A stretch of 64,000 nucleotides of DNA from Himantopus leucocephalus (Eukaryota; Chordata; Aves; Charadriiformes; Recurvirostridae), in the NCBI GenBank assembly GCA_003993805.1, contig RSEF01000031.1:58484681-58548680 (forward strand). Reading direction: 5' to 3'. The notes beneath the pieces are model-generated. The model did no database searches. It was not told where the DNA came from and worked only from the letters and a program-made list of their open reading frames with translations. This document shows positions 27,181-37,429 of this stretch, piece by piece. The first letter of the stretch is position 1. Each line of letters begins with the position of its first letter. The position numbers and the translations under genes are program-made.

Positions 27181-30100
27181 TTATGTTTCATCCGAAAATA
27201 AGAATGCCAGCGCTGTTGGGGAGAGATGCACTGTCAGCACCCTTTGCACAGATATGAAGGAATAGGTATGGCCAAAGTCACTCCAGATGCTCCAGGGTCC
27301 CATCAGGCCATAAAACCAAATCTGCCTCAATAAGGAAGATAATCGGCACAAGGCCATGGTGGGAGGTGGATAAACACTCATTACCCAGAAGCTCCCACCA
27401 GGGAAAACCAGGCAGCGATGTCCCTTCGTGGCAGAGGAGGGAAATTAAGGACTTGATTGCTTTGCTCTAAGAGGAGAAGAGTGCAAATGAGCCCCAGTCC
27501 ATGGTAGCCTCAGGGCAAAGGAATGTTCTTCCTTGCAGGAGCAGGGTTGCTCCTTAGAGGGTCCCTGCAGCCTCAGCACAGGACCAGCCCTCTCTAGGGT
27601 TCTCAGGAGCCCTGAGAGTGCTCCAGTGCCAGGCAGTCACTGAACAGCACAGGGTCTGGTGGCCAGGGCTGGTGGGAAACATGAGGGAGCAAAGAGTCTG
27701 GCTCAGAGATGTGGTGCACCCAACAGACCTCTGCAGGATGGTTCCTTGCACAGCTTTCAGTGCCGCTGTCAGAAGGACTTAGGTCTGGAGAGTGAAGACT
27801 TGAGTTGCATCTTGGGACAGCTTCTTTCTAGTAAATTCCTGCTTCTGACAAGCAAGAGCTTGCTTCCGAAGCTGATGCCAGCTTCAGCACACAGGCTTGT
27901 CATCTCCTCTTTGTCCCCTATTTTCTTTTAAGCTTTGCTCAGATGTGACTTACAGCTGGTCAGTAGCTGTTCATGTGCTACATGAATGCCCATTTGTAAG
28001 TTTAGGTGTATCCTTCATGAAAAAAACAAGGTGACCAAGGAGGAAAGGGAAAAGGAGTGTCATGTTCCTCCAAGCTCTCACCCCAGCTTGACTTAGCTTG
28101 CATGTTGTGTCAGAATGGTGCCAGACACAACAGATTGTCCCTGTGGGGACACTGTCCCACCCACTCTGCTGTATTTGAGTGAAGAGCAGAGTAATCAACA
28201 TGGCATCGCTCAACTTCACAATGAAATCCCTGCTCACGTACATAGTGATCCTGCCCCTCAGACCTACTACCTGAGACATCACAGCTTTGGTTTATATCTG
28301 CAAGTGCCTAAAACAGAGGTGTTCTCCTTTAACACCACAAAGCAGAGGCAACTGCTCCCCAGAAAACACCACTGCTTTGAAAAGCAGTCATGAGCTGGCC
28401 CCTCCGTTTGTACACATTTTAAGTAGCCAAGATGTAATACCAGAAGAGCCATTCAAACGTCATGGTGTTCCCACCAGTCTCTGTTAGCATCTTCCTCCAC
28501 CCTCATCCCCAGAAATCTCCTCCCCAGCCCAGAGCTGCTCTCCCTGTTCATGGCTGCAGCTGCACCCCAGTGATGCAGCAATGGTAACCTCAAAAAGCCG
28601 AAGGCGCTGGAGCAGACTGACAGACCCTGATGTTGTTAAGGAGGGTGCCTAGCAGGCTTAGAGCCAACTCAGTGACTATCTCGCCCTTGGGAAAGAGGCT
28701 ACTTTGCAGCTGCACAGCCAGATGGCAGGAAATGGGTTGAGGTCCTGTCCTCCCTACAGAGAGCAAGGAGGATCTCAGCAAGATGTAAAGGTCTTGGGTG
28801 AGTTTTTGCTAGCAAAGTGAGAGAGCCTCATAGGGCAGGGTTAAGGGTTAAGCTTTCAAGCAGAGCAGAAATCTGCCCCATGGACTCGTACCCAGCTGGC
28901 TGCGCCTTACCCTGAGCTGCTCCCAACACACACTGACAAATTGGGAGTAAGTTTTAAAAAGCAACAGCTTTATTTAAAAGCTCCAGATTAAAAAGCTCCA
29001 GCTATGTTGTGCAGGACTGTTTCCAGCTAGGCTATCCTTCCACACCAGCAGCAGAAGGCAGAAAGAACCCAAAAGCACAGAAAATACTCTAGAATTGTCT
29101 ATGGGACTTCTTCAAGTAAGATCATGCACAACAGCTTGTCTTCCAACTACCAGCACACCTGTGACCTTGCTGGCAGATCTGGGATAGACTCCTCCAAGCT
29201 CCTGAGAGATCAATGATTGATATGATTTCCTTTGGGATTATGTTTTAACTAGCTGTGCGAAGCTCTATTTTGAGAATAACCACTGTGGCTCAACCTCACT
29301 CTCTCGCTCCTGCATGACATCACTTGATCACATCCCATCTCACTGTTTTTCCCCAGACAGGCTCCATTTTCCCCCAAACCTCATCAGTAAGCTCAGCAAA
29401 ATCAACTTCATCTACTGTACATTTCTACAGAAGTCAGAGCAGGCCCCGTCAGGTAGGTCTTGAAGTGTCTTGGCAGGACCCTAGGGAATGTGCAGCTCAC
29501 CCAGGGACTGGCCATGCTGCAGCTGTCCTGAGGATGACTAAAGGCCCTCAGCCACCAGGCAGGGACCTTCTCTGCAGCTGTAGGACCTTCTCCATCCCCT
29601 GTTCACTTTGTGTCTTTGGGAAGGACTGATCACCGTCCATTCAGTCCTGGAACCTCGGGGAGTGGGACCACTGGGAATGGTCTGTGATTTTCTGCTCTGC
29701 TTTCTGCGTCCGCATCTATTCCTTAATGCCACCTGTTTTCTCTCTGCACTTCTTGATTAATTGTCTGTTTACCTGCCTCTTCTTCCACAGTTGCCCAGTT
29801 GCTTTTCTCACCCTAACATTAGCACCAATAATGAGAGCTCTTGTTTCTATCAGGGAACAAATTATCAGGGAGATGTAGAGTTCAAGGTAAGGTTTTCCTT
29901 CAGAGCAGAAAAATAGTCAATAATTAGCAGATCATATTTGATTGTGGCTCTGCAGACTCTCCTACATCTGGACTTGGCGGCTGCTGGTCGAGGCTGGGAG
30001 GTGTTTCTCTCTTTCCTGGCCTGAGTGTCCTTCCAAGCAGTTTTTCTAGGTAACATTTTCCTGTGCCTTAGACTCCTTCGTGGAGACGTGAGTGTAGGAT

Positions 30101-31870
30101 TTGCTGCGCTCTGTCTGCCTTCGCTTCCCTAATTTTGACCTGGTGATCTGCAGTCCTGGTTCGTTCATGTTTTGTCTTTCCCTTGCATAAGGGTGCTCAG
30201 CCTGGGCCACGGGATGAGGCAGACATGCCCTGTGGGTGCTGCAGCGTCTGTCCGCAATAGGAGTGATTCCTTCTCCCTCTCTGCGTAGTGAATAGCCTGT
30301 CTACAGTGAAAATTGCAGTTACCTTTGGCCCACCATGGCAGTTAGAGACTTCCAGTCCAGAAAAATTGACTACAGCCTTTCCACCCAAAGCATTCAACTC
30401 CTTTACACTGGGACTCCCCAAATCATCAGATTGGCAATGAGACAACAAATGGAGTGGAAAAAAGCACAATGCATGAGATTATTTTTTTTTTTAAGTAAAT
30501 GATACATCTTAAACTGTTGCTATTTTCCCTTCTGGTTCATCTTTGAGTCCTTAGGAAACATGTGGGTGGGTCACAAATGCAAGGTTCTTTGGACTCTGCC
30601 TGTGTGCAAGTGTAATTCTGCACAGCCTGGCTCAGGACTGCGGTATGTAGCATTTCTGGTTTGGTTTTGTATTTCAGGAAAGCTTAGTGACTTACATAAA
30701 TAGTGTTGAGCAGATAAAGTCTGAAATCAATGTTCTGAGTAACTGAAAGTCTGCCAAAGAACGGAACGCTTTACTTAATTGAGTTAAACGTATTTCTTAC
30801 ATTGGTTTCAGAAAAACATTTTCTTGGAGCAAAACTGAAACATCACTTAATTTCAACTTAAACCAAGTGGACTGAATGCATCATGCCAGATGCTCTGCTG
30901 GCTCCATGCCCTTGTAAGTTCAGCTGTCAGGAGGACTCATTTCAAAGTGAAGACACAAACACACACTCTGACTCTACTTAGCTCTCTGTTCTGTGTAACG
31001 GGAACGTCTGTCTGCCTCCCTCCCCAGCACGCACGATTGTAGGAGGACATTGTATTAATCATTCATCCTGATGACAATGTTAAAACTAAAACATCAGGTC
31101 TGTCTGCTACAACGTGCTTAAGTGCACAGCCCCACACTGATAAGGAGAGATGTTTGTGTGTCCCCTGTCACCTGTGCCAACAGCGGTCATCCTTAGCTGT
31201 GCCAAGGTCTTCCAAAGTAACTAGCAGTTATGAATGCCCAACCTGACACACTGCAGAAGAGCCTCAAAAGCCTCAAAAGCATAAGCCATGAATTCTTAGC
31301 ATGCTAGTCACTCAGCTTGGCAGTATTTTGATAATCTTGGGCATAATTCTGTAGCCTGCCAGGGTGAGCATATGCCTCACATCATACATATGTTTGTTCT
31401 GGGGTGAGTGGGGAGGGAATGCAAAATAAAATCCCTGCAGTTAACAGCAAATTCTCAATGAATCATAATCCTGGCTGCCTTAGAACCCAGAATAAGGACT
31501 AATGCTGTGCCAGAGTAATCTCCGTGGCCCACAAAAACCAATAAAGTCAGGATTTGCTAAGTGCTCTGATTTTGCAATATGAGAGGTATTTTAAAGAAAA
31601 GTGTTGAGTGCAAGAAACACCCACTGGCTGGAAGCCTGCAAGAGCTAGCTTCTCAGCAAGAACAGAGCACAGCCCAGTGTGTGAGACACGGCTGGAAACA
31701 TAAAACGCATGGCCTAGCTCTCCAGTGCACTGCAGAAGCACAAAGCTACTACAAACCCCATCCACCTGGAATTTTGGGTGTTTGGGCACAGAACAGATGA
31801 TACCTGCTTTGGCTGGAAATGGGGCCGTGCCAGAGACGCAAAGGGGGTGTTTCTTTGTCCTTTGCAGCAT

Positions 31871-32076
31871 TTTCTTCACGGAAAGGGTTATCAAACATTG
31901 GAACAGGCTGCCCAGGGAAGTGGTGGAATTGCCATCCCTGGAGGTATTTAAAAGATGTGTAGATGTGGTGCTGAGGAACATGGTTTAGTGGTGGGTTTGG
32001 CAGTGTTAGGCTGATGGTTGGGCTCTATGATCTTAAAGGTCCCTTCCGACCTAGACAATTCTATGATTCTACGATT
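31871..32076 (+). mobile_element. CR1 LINE 3' end, + strand
   Basis: The segment reads as the last ~200 bases of a CR1 LINE on the + strand: 'ggaacaggctgcccaggg', 'gccatccctggaggtattt', 'tgggctctatgatcttaaag', and a terminal 'attctatgattctacgat'. As is usual for CR1 it is 5'-truncated. The 87-codon frame ending at 31988 is partly made of it and is not a gene. Confidence 0.93.
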
Positions 32077-33600
32077 TGATTATTTGCTAATAGCCAAAAA
32101 GGGTAAGTGCCACTCTTGATGTATCCTGATTTTCTTTTTGGCTAGGTGATTTTTGAGTACTGGCTCTTACAGGACTCACAGAGGAGTTCCATTTATCAAT
32201 AATGACCTTGCAGATGAGGGATGCCACAAGTGGACATGGCTGAGACAACGGCCGCACCCTGCTACTGATCCACGTTGCGGCCTTTGGCAAGTCGTATCAC
32301 ACCTCTTTTGGCCTTGTCTTTTTGCCTTTTGGTAGGAATTGGTTCACGAGGGAAATTGTCTCCTTCAGTTAAAACTAACATACTAATATGATGCTGGTCT
32401 CATTAGAGCACATTAACCACTACTGAAATACAGGTAATTATATGCTGAGCCAAAGAAGTCAAATGAGTTAAATATTGTCAGACAAAACATAGGTTTGGGG
32501 ATCATGTATTTGAGGAGCCACCAGAAAAAAACGACCTTAAGTACTGAAGAAGAATTTTGGCTAGTAGGAAAATATTCCTTGTGACAAAAATTGAAAGTTA
32601 AACACCACGTGTTCCTCTCCATATCCGAGTAATTTCTCTAACAGTTCAGTTCATAATGGTTCCACATTTTACAAAGGTGATACTGCTTTTATTTCAGAAC
32701 AAACGCTGCTTGTAAGTGAGAAAAGAGACATCAAATTGTCAAACTCAAGGACATCAGACAAAGGGATAAGACATACTGTGAGACAAAAATCAAGGCCAAC
32801 TCTTCTTCACAAAAGCACTCAGTAACACTTTTTTTTCTCTTTTTCACTCACTTTATATCAGTATTAAAAAAACCCTCATAGTACTCTGATGCACTGTGAG
32901 TATTTCCTCTGTGGTATCAGATGCCACTGCAGGAGAACAAGAATAGGACAACAAACAGAATAACTCAAACTCAGTCTGGATTGTATGATAACCTACCAAC
33001 CCTGGGAATTTACTTTATTTTCATATATAGAATATTCAGTGCTTTGCAAAAAATGGAAAAGGAACTATCCTTCCAATTGGAAAATTGGACATAAGCTAAA
33101 TGCTTTCCTTGGATATTCACGGACTCTTACAAACAGCATATGCATGGGCAGAGGAGTGCTGTTTAGTTACAGCCGCTGCTCTTAGTGCCTTGACACTGTT
33201 GGGGGGAACAGGGAGAAGCTTGCAATTGTTGAGAGAAACCGCAGCAGTCCCCATCACCGTGCCTTAAAGCTGCCAGTCCTACTGCTCTATATGTTCCCTC
33301 TGCTAATATATGGAACAAGTTGTTAGTTTTGCAGAGGTCTGAACCCAGTCAAGTGTGCACCTCTCCTGCAAGGCCAGATTTCCCCATGGCATGTGGGCAG
33401 AGAAGGGAGCGGAGGTGTTCTCTAGGAAACCCTCCACCCAGTGCTGCCAGAGGGCCAGGACTCTGCAGCCCACCGCAGAGCATTCCTGACCCACCAAATA
33501 CAGCCACATCAACCTGAAAAAAGAAATTAAGGGCAAAAATCTTCTAGAGATTAAGGGAACAGCCACTGGGCATTCGTACCTCCTATGCATGCCTGAGGAA
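32077..33600. other. Gene-free DNA before the KIAA1958 3' end
   Basis: No exon or named repeat is recognised in this 1.5 kb. Minus-strand AATAAA hexamers (TTTATT on +) also occur at 32688-32693 and 33014-33019. The KIAA1958 3'UTR might therefore extend this far, but nothing in the sequence proves it. Confidence 0.45.
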
Positions 33601-35406
33601 ACCTCATCATGACTGCTTTTATTGACAACAGCCAACAGAAGGTCCTAGCTTGGGAACTGCTCGGTGGCAGTGACCGCAGGATGAGCTCCAGCAGCTCAGC
33701 ACCTCTGAAGAACAGGTTCCTCGATTAGTTACCGAACAAAGAGCCTTATTTTCTGGGGGCACTCAGGTTTCAAAATGGTTTGGGTTAGAACAGCTGCTTC
33801 TGCTCCTTTCAAAGACAAATAAACCCTATCCCAGCCCAGCTTGTGCTTTTTCTCAGTCCTAACTGGTGATTGACTCTGTGGGACTCAGAATGGTGTTTCT
33901 TAACAAGGAATGCCCATGAAACAAAAGAAAATGATGACAAATAGGACCTTTCCTTTGGGAGCAAAGCCCACAATCCACACCTGAAAACTTGTTCAGACAG
34001 AAGCTCCTATTTCCATTACATGAGCTTGTCTGGAAATCCTGAACAGCCTCTGCCTCCTCCGGCAAAGGCTGCCAAGGCTTTTCCTAGCAGATGTTTCCCC
34101 TGCTAAAGTTGATCCTATTCCGTGTTTCAATATCCAGAAAATTACTTTCTTAAAATTAAAATAATGCTGTGCAAAAGCATTTAAAAGACAGGAGCAAGTC
34201 TGTATCTTGCAACATAGAGATCCTAGAAATCAAACAAATATCTAAAAAAAAAAAAAAAGAGAATTCAAGCAATTTGGGGGAGGGAGAAGCCGTCTTTCAA
34301 AAAAAGTACAACTAACTGTCATTATTTTACCTTTACAATCATGTACCTATTGGACTGTATCTGTGATTTCAAGGTGTACAGTGGGCTTGGTAAACCCCAT
34401 CAATCCTCTCACCGCCCTGCAACCTGGTGGAAAAAAACAGCCATATCTTTCCATTAGAATAGAAGCAGATTGCACATCATCAAATTGCACATCCCCAACT
34501 CTGGTTTAGGTCTTCCAGGTTTTCTTTTTTGTGACTTAAAGGCTTGCCACAACTCCAGCTGAAACAAAGTTTTCCTCTCAACAGAAAGTGGACCGAGCTG
34601 TAGCTGTAGAAGTTTAAGGCAGTTATTTTTACAACCGACCACTGAGTTTTGAAAATTACATCATTTGGATGCCAGACTTGAGACACCTTAGCATGCTTCC
34701 GTTTTTAAAAGATGCTGATCATTTGACCTCTGATATAAGCCCCCTTTAAGACATCTCAAAACCTGGACAGCCCCAAACTGCTGATTTTTGAGTTAAGGGC
34801 TCACTATTTATAAATGACTGACTGAAAATACTGTCCTTTAGGGATGCTGTAATTAATTTCCTCTGTTTGTTTGTTATTTGGTAAAGCCACTAGTAGTTTC
34901 TAGCACCTACAGATCCAGTGTAAATGACCAGGTATTGAAAAATATCTATATTTACAATACACCAAACAAGTGAAGAAAACTGTGAACTATATAAAAAAAA
35001 TAGTTCAGAAGAGAGTAACTTTTGTACAGTAGTTCTGAAAGAAAGCATAGGCACTTCTGCTTCAAGACTTCTTGGTCCCCAAGACTCAGTCTCCTTTCTC
35101 ACGGCTATGCTTGCTAAAGGAGGAAAATCCACAATACACGCATTGCTGGCTCCGATGAGGAAAAAGCTCTCCACCGCCTCTTTGCTCAGAAGACCTGGCA
35201 GTGGTGAAGGAGACCACTGTCCCCCTGCTTTTCAGAACAAGGCTGTATTCATCCCCAAAATGGTGCAGTCCTCCTCAGGAAGAATGTAATGTCCTGCCTT
35301 TCCACTTTTCGCTCTTTTTTGAAAGCAGCTCAGCCCTCTTCACATCCCACTAAAGCGACTGGGAGAGGCACTTTCTTGGGATGCTGGCTGGTGGGAGCAG
35401 ACAGAA
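33600..35406 (-). other. KIAA1958: Probable 3'UTR of KIAA1958 end B/C
   Basis: The sequence lies directly downstream of the exon C stop and up to the first AATAAA in gene sense. It contains no coding exon. It includes an A-run at about 34244-34258 and AT-rich patches. The true end could be nearer or further, since vertebrate 3'UTRs can be several kilobases long. Confidence 0.35.
33618..33623 (-). terminator. KIAA1958: Candidate poly(A) signal for KIAA1958 end B/C
   Basis: TTTATT on the + strand, that is AATAAA in gene sense. It is the first consensus hexamer met going downstream from the stop at 35407, giving a 3'UTR of about 1.8 kb. The choice is by position only. Confidence 0.3.
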
Positions 35407-36213
35407 TTACTGGCAGGAGCTAAGAGGGACAAACTTCCTGGAAGCCTGAGTGAAGGAGACAAAAGTAAAATTTTCACAGTGCTCTAGCTTCACTTTCTTT
35501 GCCAGCTTGGGGACAACACCCCTGAGGGAGCGGAGCCCCATCCTCTGCTCCTCGTACCAGACATGCCCCATGCTGCTGACCTCCTTCCGGGCCATGAGGT
35601 AGAAGGGAGACTTGGCGTCCATCTGCGTTGGGGGCCTGTGTATGTACATGTACTTGTAGAGCAGGCAATATGGGCAGAGCTTGTGCCCTTTTGAGTGCTC
35701 GTGGTGGATTTGGCCGTAACATGCTCTGTTTGTGTTCACCCTGTTTTCTTGCTTCACGCTATCCGTTCTGGCAAAATATGGCCTGTTCTGGGAGTCTTTG
35801 AGCAATTCAATGTCGCCAAACATTAAGTCCGCGTGTTCCTGTAAGGTTCGCATGTTCAGGTACTGGCTGTTGTATTTCACCACCGTGGACAGCAGGGCTA
35901 TGGGGCTGTCATCTCCCAGGCATCCTGTCCTCCACATCTCTTCCTCATCAGAAAGGGAGAAGTAGACAACATTGCGAGAGCGGGCACCAGACATCCCAGC
36001 CTTACTCAGGACCTTAAGCTTCTCCTTGAGCTTTTTGGTGGAAGAGCTGAAGGTGCTGCTGGTGATGGAGAAACCAGCACCAGCATTCTTGAGAATTCGA
36101 TCCAGGCCTCGTCGGATAGCGTGGAGGGACGTAGCTAGAAAGTCAGACCCATCTGTTTTCTTCACGGTGATGTAAAAGTCCTCCAGGAGTTCATTGAGCT
36201 TCACTGCTGGGAT
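35407..36213 (-). CDS. KIAA1958: KIAA1958 exon C, terminal coding exon of form B/C (DUF3504 domain)
   Basis: In gene sense the acceptor TTCTTGTTCCAG ends at 36214 and the exon runs 36213 to 35407, giving 268 residues plus stop in phase 0. Together with exon B it encodes the C-terminal DUF3504 domain, a tyrosine-recombinase-like fold domesticated from Crypton transposons (family also in QRICH1 and ZMYM2/3/4). Visible landmarks, numbered from Ile1 of this exon: DGS at 21-23; SIT at 49-51; Arg122 in YLNMRTLQEH; GDIELL at 133-138; CPYC at 180-183; RPP at 193-195; PFYL at 203-206; and NFT at 248-250. Arg122 sits where recombinases carry catalytic Arg I. The protein then ends 18 residues after NFT, before the HxxR box and the nucleophilic Tyr, so it cannot be an active recombinase. 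Function is unknown; a nuclear DNA- or protein-binding role is inferred only. I recognise it as KIAA1958 from its close match to the human protein as I recall it. Confidence 0.93.
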   Translation of the reverse strand: MPAVKLNELLEDFYITVKKTDGSDFLATSLHAIRRGLDRILKNAGAGFSITSSTFSSSTKKLKEKLKVLSKAGMSGARSRNVVYFSLSDEEEMWRTGCLGDDSPIALLSTVVKYNSQYLNMRTLQEHADLMFGDIELLKDSQNRPYFARTDSVKQENRVNTNRACYGQIHHEHSKGHKLCPYCLLYKYMYIHRPPTQMDAKSPFYLMARKEVSSMGHVWYEEQRMGLRSLRGVVPKLAKKVKLEHCENFTFVSFTQASRKFVPLSSCQ

Positions 36214-37256
36214 CTGGAACAAGAAGAAGGGGAAAGATGTGTCAGGGTACTTATGGGAAGGAAATGCATCACAGGTGGGGAAGAAATGTTTAGGGCTTCT
36301 CCATGCTTTATCTGAAGGAACCCGCAGCAGCTTCCATGCTTCCCCAGAAGTTTGTTTCTGGGCAGCCTTAGAGTCTTAGGAAGAGGCTACATGTTTATCT
36401 AAGCAAAAGAGATGCAATAAAATCCCATGGTGTAAGGATGCTCAGGCAGACCAGATCCATTTCACTGGCTGGCACCGCTTTTGCTCCAGCTGTAGAAATC
36501 CAGATTAAGAAGAAACGATCCAAATTCCTGGCTTTTTTGAAGTGAGTGAAGGTTTCAGTCACATTGAGGTGTGACTGTGTGCAAAAGTGTGACTTACCAC
36601 TTGGGTGTAATACTTTGTACTTTTGCAGTAAGGTGGTACATATGGAAACTTTTCAAGCGGAGGAGGAGGAGGAGAAAGAGAAGGGGGACGAGGAGAAAAA
36701 GCAGAAGCAGCAGCAGCTGCTTTTTTTGGCCATGAGATGTCAGTATTGCAGTCGGGCTGCCAGTCAGGCTGCTTTAGCCTGCCTGGTCTTAGATCAACCT
36801 AACAGAGAAACTTAGCTATAAAAATGTGAGTGGGGCTTTTTGTACTTTGGCCCTTAGCCACAGTCCTTATTTTGGTGCGTACACTGATTTTGCTGGGAAT
36901 TCATTTTTGGAGAAAAGTCCTCAACTGCTCTGAACTGCATTGGCTAGCTCTGGGAGCAGAAATCATGCAAACAGTATGCCCTAGGGTAACAGCAGGAAAT
37001 CTTGTCACGTGGCAGCATGAGGCCGAGGTTGTGTACAAGTGTTACGTACGTGGAAATCTTTAGCATTACCCTGGATTTCCGGTGTGAATTAGAAGAGGTT
37101 ACAGCTTTATTAAGAGAAACCTGGAAGGTCCCCAAGACCACAAAGATGTAAAGAAGGCTGAAATCCCATCTCTCTTCAAATGTTACGATAACTTCATTTG
37201 ACCAGGGGAGTTGCCTCCCACCGCTGAAAAAACAGTATTTTGCTAAGTTTTCTGAC
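36214..37256 (-). other. KIAA1958: KIAA1958 intron between exons B and C
   Basis: GT-AG intron of 1043 bases in phase 0 (donor AAG|GTCAGA, acceptor CCAG). It splits the domain between Lys of DITK and Ile of IPA. It carries a strongly asymmetric purine tract on + (pyrimidine-rich in the transcript) at about 36659-36714. Confidence 0.85.
36659..36714 (-). repeat. Polypurine/polypyrimidine tract in intron B-C
   Basis: On the + strand there are GGA repeats, then AG- and A-rich runs and CAG repeats. In the KIAA1958 pre-mRNA this is a C/T-rich tract with CTGCTG repeats about 450 bases upstream of the exon C acceptor. It is simple sequence that might bind pyrimidine-tract proteins. Confidence 0.75.
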
Positions 37257-37429
37257 CTTAGTGATGTCCATGTAATCTCTGAGTCCTTTGGTCATGCACC
37301 AGTATCTCCACACGTTGAGAGCATAGAGGGTGGCCTTGGTGGTGTTGGCGCTCACAGCACTGATACACAGGTATTTGAGGTCATCATCAAAATTAAAGAC
37401 AGGAAACTTGTTGAGCTTAGTTGAATATG
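37257..37429 (-). CDS. KIAA1958: KIAA1958 exon B, start of the B/C DUF3504 domain
   Basis: In gene sense the acceptor TTTTCTAG precedes 37429 and the donor AAG|GTCAGA follows 37257. The 173 bases encode the last two bases of an Ala codon plus 57 residues, from YSTKLNKFPVF to RDYMDITK. The exon enters in phase 1 (one base supplied by the previous exon) and leaves in phase 0. It forms the N-terminal helical part (core-binding-like) of the recombinase-derived domain that exon C completes. The segment from SANTTKATLYALNVWRYW aligns with residues 14-31 of exon A. Upstream KIAA1958 exons are outside the window. The open frame upstream of 37429 is intronic. Confidence 0.92.

Larger units (their letters stand above)
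15890..31870. other. Intergenic DNA between INIP and KIAA1958
   Basis: About 16 kb with no recognisable exon. All open frames are at most about 135 codons, overlap one another in several frames (for example around 20620-21250 and 29300-29700), and match nothing I know. Features seen are an A/TA microsatellite near 20165-20186, T-runs near 20517-20529 and 30481-30493, and an 18/20-base near-tandem duplication at 27143-27180. Parts may be non-coding RNA or conserved non-coding sequence, which cannot be judged from a single sequence. Confidence 0.55.
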
